Below are positions 60,972 to 64,000 of a stretch of 64,000 nt of DNA, in pieces; position 1 is the first letter of the stretch; each line of letters starts with the position of its first letter. Source of the stretch: an uncultured Lachnospiraceae bacterium. GTDB taxonomy: Bacteria; Bacillota; Clostridia; Lachnospirales; Lachnospiraceae. The notes under the pieces were generated by a model. It saw only the letters and a program-made list of their open reading frames with translations, did no database searches and had not been told where the DNA came from. Made by a program: the position numbers and the translations under genes. The stretch lies in assembly GCA_910587305.1 (NCBI GenBank), contig CAJUKV010000013.1, positions 1 to 64,000 on the forward strand, in the 5' to 3' direction.

Positions 60972-61721
60972 CTACAGTCCGCTATGCCCATACCTCTCCC
61001 GAAACTTCTTTGGCGTCACTCCGGTATACTGCCGAAACATCTTTGTAAAATAACTCTGGGAGGAAAAGCCAAAGGCCGCGCTGACCATGGCGCAGGAGCA
61101 CTCCGTATCTAACAGCATATTTTTTGCCGCCTTTAATTTACTTTCCATCATATAATCCGTGAGTGTCATTCCTGTCTCCTTTTTAAAAAGAGAAGACAAA
61201 TAATCCGGATTTTTCCCCATCTGCCCGGCAATATCTCTCACACGCACAGGGCTGTTTAAATGATGGTGTATATAATCCATACACTTCACCACTGTTTTCG
61301 AATAAATTTTCTCTTTTCTAAGGGCCGACATATACCTGGTAAAATACTCTACCGCCTCCTCGTGGAGCCTTCCCACCTCCTCTATCGTCCTGCATCTGTC
61401 CATCTTCTGAATATAATAGTCGCTGGTAGTATACGCCGTCTCACTGTTCATACCCCCGGTGATTGCAAATCGCATAACCAGCGTCATAGACGCCACAAAC
61501 AGATATTTCATGTTCGTCAGCGGATCGTCCGAAAGATGCCCCTGCTTCCCCGCGCAAAAATTTCTGTGAGCCTCCTCCACCGCCCGAAGATCCCCATCCC
61601 TCACATACCGATACATCCGCGTCTCTTCCTCATAATCACTGTGCCGGAAATCACGCTCCCTGTTCATAAATTCCATATACGAAATCTGCTCTTTTATTTT
61701 CCTCCGCACCTTAATAACCAT
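60972..61721 (-). CDS. AraC-family transcriptional regulator
   Basis: The 249-residue protein has a C-terminal pair of helix-turn-helices (VRVRDIAGQMGKNPDYLSSL, CAMVSAAFGFSSQSYFTKMF, then YTGVTPKKFRERY). The N-terminal 130 residues lack a cupin and resemble the middle region of longer AraC proteins of Lachnospiraceae, so the sensor may be reduced. It is divergent from the GH3 glucosidase gene, 680 bp away, and may regulate it. The start is uncertain: the ATG at 61721 has GGGGAG very close, and another Met lies 15 codons on. Confidence 0.85.
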   Translation of the reverse strand: MVIKVRRKIKEQISYMEFMNRERDFRHSDYEEETRMYRYVRDGDLRAVEEAHRNFCAGKQGHLSDDPLTNMKYLFVASMTLVMRFAITGGMNSETAYTTSDYYIQKMDRCRTIEEVGRLHEEAVEYFTRYMSALRKEKIYSKTVVKCMDYIHHHLNSPVRVRDIAGQMGKNPDYLSSLFKKETGMTLTDYMMESKLKAAKNMLLDTECSCAMVSAAFGFSSQSYFTKMFRQYTGVTPKKFRERYGHSGL

Positions 61722-61945
61722 ACTCCCCTAAATCACATATCGGAATATTACTATTTTTCAAAGAATTTTTATATCCTATTTTTTCATTTTATCATAACAT
61801 TTCATATATAAACAAGCATATGGATAACTTTTTATCCTCCATGCACCCAATGGATTACTTTTCACCGGATAGCCGGAAACATAGCTCTAAGTAGACAGTT
61901 GTCCAACATATGAAACAATGTCATTAAGTTTAGCACCAAAACCAG

Positions 61946-62116
61946 CCGGGAGGAAAATAAAATTCTGGGGGAGCCCCTTAAAAAGCGTCGGCACTTGGTG
62001 AGGTCCTTCACGAACCTAGTGTCCGCTACGCTTTTTACGGAGCGAGAGCGCGGCGACGGAGAATTTTTACAATAAGCGGACTCGCGAAGCGAGGCAGCGT
62101 TTGTTTTCCTCCCGGC
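61946..62116 (+). ncRNA. G-family structured element, copy 1 (candidate RNA)
   Basis: CCGGGAGGAAAA (61946-61957) pairs perfectly with TTTTCCTCCCGG (62105-62116), enclosing AAAAGCGTCGGCACTTGGTG and its partner CTAGTGTCCGCTACGCTTTT, then GAGCGAGAGCGC with a GNRA-type loop (GAGA). The interior matches copy 2 at 62200-62349 while the outer stem has a different sequence. ORFs across it are not convincing. It may be a transcribed RNA or a hairpin-type mobile repeat; the plus strand is favoured by the GNRA loops. Confidence 0.5.
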
Positions 62117-62199
62117 GTCCGCAGCCGTTAACTTAATGACATTGCATATGAAAAGTAACATCCTGTAGATTACTTTTTTATAATGCAGCCAAAAACGTA

Positions 62200-62349
62200 G
62201 CTTCTCCGCAAATAAAAATTCAAGGAGTAACCCTTATAAAAACGCCAGCGCTTAACGAGGTTTTTCACGAGTTTAGCGTCTGCTGCGTTTTTATAGAGCG
62301 AAAGCGCGGTGACGACTGAATTTTTATTTGCGGAGAAGCGGACGGACAG
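62200..62349 (+). ncRNA. G-family structured element, copy 2 (candidate RNA)
   Basis: A 21-bp perfect outer stem joins 62200-62220 (GCTTCTCCGCAAATAAAAAT, then T) with 62329-62349. Inside are AAAACGCCAGCGCTTAACGA, TTTAGCGTCTGCTGCGTTTT and GAGCGAAAGCGC with a GAAA loop. It ends 52 bp before the GH3 start codon and so could lie in its leader. Confidence 0.55.
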
Positions 62350-62401
62350 CCAACATAAAAAAGTAATCCAACAGCCCTCAACCAACAGAAAGGAACAAAC
62401 T

Positions 62402-64000
62402 ATGGAAAGAAAACTAAAAGAAACCAAACTGACCGGCACCACCTCCCAGGACATTCAGCCCTACGAGTCCCTGCACCGCAAGGTAGCAAAAACGGCCGCC
62501 GAGGAAGGCTTTGTCCTCCTGAAAAACGAGCACCAAATTCTCCCCGTTGCCAAAGGCACAAAGCTGGCTCTCTACGGCGCCGGCTCTTCCAACCCCATCA
62601 AGGGCGGAACCGGTTCGGGCGACGTCAACGAGCGGGAGATTGTCAGCATTTACGACGGCTTAAAACAGGCAGGTTATGAAATTACCACGGAAAACTGGAT
62701 TAACAGTTTCCGGAAGCAGTACGAGCAGTCCCGTCTTGACTGGCGTCAGAAGATTTGGGATCAGGCGGACAAAAATGCCGACAATGTGATGGCCTTCTTC
62801 GACGCATACGCTTCCATGCAGTATGCCATGCCGGCAGGCGACATGCCTGAAAAGACTGACGCCGAGACGGCCGTATACGTAATCAGCCGAATTGCCGGAG
62901 AAGCGGCCGACCGCTATGAAAAAGAAAGCGATTACTACATAAATGAAAAAGAACAGGAAATCCTGAAAACCATCTGCACGCTCTACAAAAACGTAATCCT
63001 TCTGATTAATTCCGGCGGCATTATCGACCTCTCCTTCCTGGAAACCTACGCCAATATTTCCGGCGTAGTCCTGATTTCTCAGCCGGGTATGGAGACCGGA
63101 AATGCGGTGGCTTCCCTCTTTACAGGAGAAGTGACGCCCAGCGGAAAGCTCACCGATACTTGGGCATACAAATACGAAGATTACCCCAACTCCAAAACCT
63201 TTTCCCATAATAACGGCAACGTAAAGACCGAAAAATATGAGGAAGGCATATATGTGGGTTATCGTTATTTTGACACCTTCCAGGTGCCGGTTCGTTATTC
63301 CTTTGGCTACGGCCTGTCCTACACAAGCTTCTCCCTTGCGGTAAAAGACATTGCCAAAGCGTCGGATGCGTCTGTCTCCGTAACCGTTTCCGTGACAAAC
63401 ACAGGCGATACCTACAGCGGAAAGGAAGTGGTACAGGTTTATGCATCCTGCCCACAGGAAGGATTGGAGAAAGAATACCGCCGTCTTGTCGGCTTTACCA
63501 AGACAGCCCTGCTTGCGCCGGGACAGTCTCAGGATCTGACCATTGAAATTCCCCTTTACGCACTGGCTTCTTTCCGTACACAAACCCCCGGATGGGTTCT
63601 TGAAAAAGGCGTTTACGGCCTGTTTGTCGGCAACAGCCTTGCCTCCGCCGCTTTGGCAGGCACTGTCAATCCGGACGATGATGCGCTGCTGGTAAAGACA
63701 GAGCACATCTGCCCCCTACAGGAAGAATTACAGGAACTGTCCGCTCCCAAAGAGGCCGTACAGGCGCTTAGAAACTCAGTTCTTGCACAGGCGCACGGCC
63801 TTCCTTCCATAGAGATAAAAGCTTCCGAACTTAAGACAACCACCATTGTCTACGGCAACGAGAAGGATAAGATTGCGCCCGAAGTATGGCAGTTTGTAGA
63901 TTCCTTAAGCATTGACCAGCTAACCCTCCTTGCCACCGGCGATCCCGGCAAGAGCCAGAATGCTGACAACGACCAGAAGGACAGCGCCCTCGGCAGCGCC
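62402..64000 (+). CDS. GH3 family glycoside hydrolase with permuted domain order (3' end outside window)
   Basis: The first 533 codons are present. The protein begins MERKLKETKLTGTTSQDIQP. Then comes the GH3 C-terminal-type domain (VAKTAAEEGFVLLKNEHQIL, LYGAGSSNPIKGGTGSGDVN, VVLISQPGMETGNAVASLFT with the GxVxPSGKL motif after it), a fibronectin-III-like domain (VSVTVSVTNTGDTYSGKEVV, at about 315-400) and, at the window end, the beginning of the GH3 N-terminal barrel (LSIDQLTLLATGDPGKSQ). This reversed order occurs in some Clostridial and Ruminococcus beta-glucosidases. It has no signal peptide, so it would act on imported oligosaccharides. AAAGGAAC upstream serves as ribosome binding site. 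Confidence 0.92.
   Translation, partial: MERKLKETKLTGTTSQDIQPYESLHRKVAKTAAEEGFVLLKNEHQILPVAKGTKLALYGAGSSNPIKGGTGSGDVNEREIVSIYDGLKQAGYEITTENWINSFRKQYEQSRLDWRQKIWDQADKNADNVMAFFDAYASMQYAMPAGDMPEKTDAETAVYVISRIAGEAADRYEKESDYYINEKEQEILKTICTLYKNVILLINSGGIIDLSFLETYANISGVVLISQPGMETGNAVASLFTGEVTPSGKLTDTWAYKYEDYPNSKTFSHNNGNVKTEKYEEGIYVGYRYFDTFQVPVRYSFGYGLSYTSFSLAVKDIAKASDASVSVTVSVTNTGDTYSGKEVVQVYASCPQEGLEKEYRRLVGFTKTALLAPGQSQDLTIEIPLYALASFRTQTPGWVLEKGVYGLFVGNSLASAALAGTVNPDDDALLVKTEHICPLQEELQELSAPKEAVQALRNSVLAQAHGLPSIEIKASELKTTTIVYGNEKDKIAPEVWQFVDSLSIDQLTLLATGDPGKSQNADNDQKDSALGSA

Noticed and set aside
61862..62454. Two minus-strand ORFs of 99 and 94 codons across the G elements
   Set aside because: Their similarity to each other (SVKSVADTRFVKDL and LYKNAADAKLVKNL) comes from the shared hairpin element; composition is odd and neither has a convincing start region.
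62660..63706. Long minus-strand ORF of 348 codons
   Set aside because: It is antisense to the GH3 gene, whose motifs are unmistakable; the ORF protein has the Cys/Val/Gly-rich look of a shadow frame.

Overview
The window looks like chromosomal DNA of a spore-forming, butyrate-producing gut Firmicute of the family Lachnospiraceae (Clostridium cluster XIVa). The evidence is a spoIIAA-spoIIAB-sigF operon, a thl-crt-hbd-bcd-etfB-etfA butyrate cluster in the order usual for this group, moderate GC, strong purine-rich ribosome binding sites and many protein families typical of gut Clostridia. The genus cannot be fixed from the sequence. No rRNA, tRNA, prophage structural gene or CRISPR array was seen.

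Layout. 1-2.1 kb: the tail of an interrupted gene with a tandem repeat, then a LacI-type repressor fused to a kinase-like domain. 2.1-10 kb, minus strand: two small metabolic genes, the sporulation sigma-F operon, a TPR protein, folC with a coupled 50-aa ORF, and a FapA/DUF342 protein. 10-19.3 kb: a DUF3048 protein, a YolD/Y-family polymerase pair, a DUF3829 lipoprotein, GNAT, AIM24-like protein, a BlaR1/BlaI-like pair with a clear operator-promoter, and an MTA/SAH nucleosidase. 19.3-31.3 kb: a large cytosolic hybrid histidine kinase, an AlbA_2/Schlafen-type ATPase with a repeat linker, a decayed stretch, a flavin reductase-rubredoxin fusion, a MATE exporter, a glycogen debranching enzyme and a HipA-like kinase with a small partner. 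31.5-38.4 kb: the butyrate operon. 38.4-42.1 kb: a secreted four-repeat protein and hflK-hflC, the latter behind a yybP-ykoY (manganese) riboswitch. 42.5-47.3 kb: an M23 peptidase gene split by a 3.7-kb serine-recombinase element. 47.4-64 kb: peptidase T, SDR, two cell-envelope genes, ferritin-like protein, a second BlaR1/BlaI-like pair, an old-yellow-enzyme-type reductase with a LysR regulator, an AraC regulator and a domain-permuted GH3 glucosidase cut by the window end.

Two points stand out. First, the M23 peptidase gene is interrupted exactly between its zinc-ligand motifs (HxGxD in one half, HxH in the other) by an element flanked by an 18-bp near-identical repeat. Joining at that repeat restores a continuous 356-codon frame, as in the sigK skin element of spore formers. 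Second, a complete Mn-type riboswitch with its own promoter and terminator lies directly upstream of hflK-hflC, a gene pair not among the usual targets of that riboswitch as far as I know.

The intergenic DNA is crowded with families of short palindromic repeats, called A to G here. Several copies end in a Shine-Dalgarno sequence placed at the right distance from a start codon, so they appear to have become working 5' leaders of unrelated genes. Names of proteins rest on recognised motifs and family resemblance read by eye; no database search was possible.
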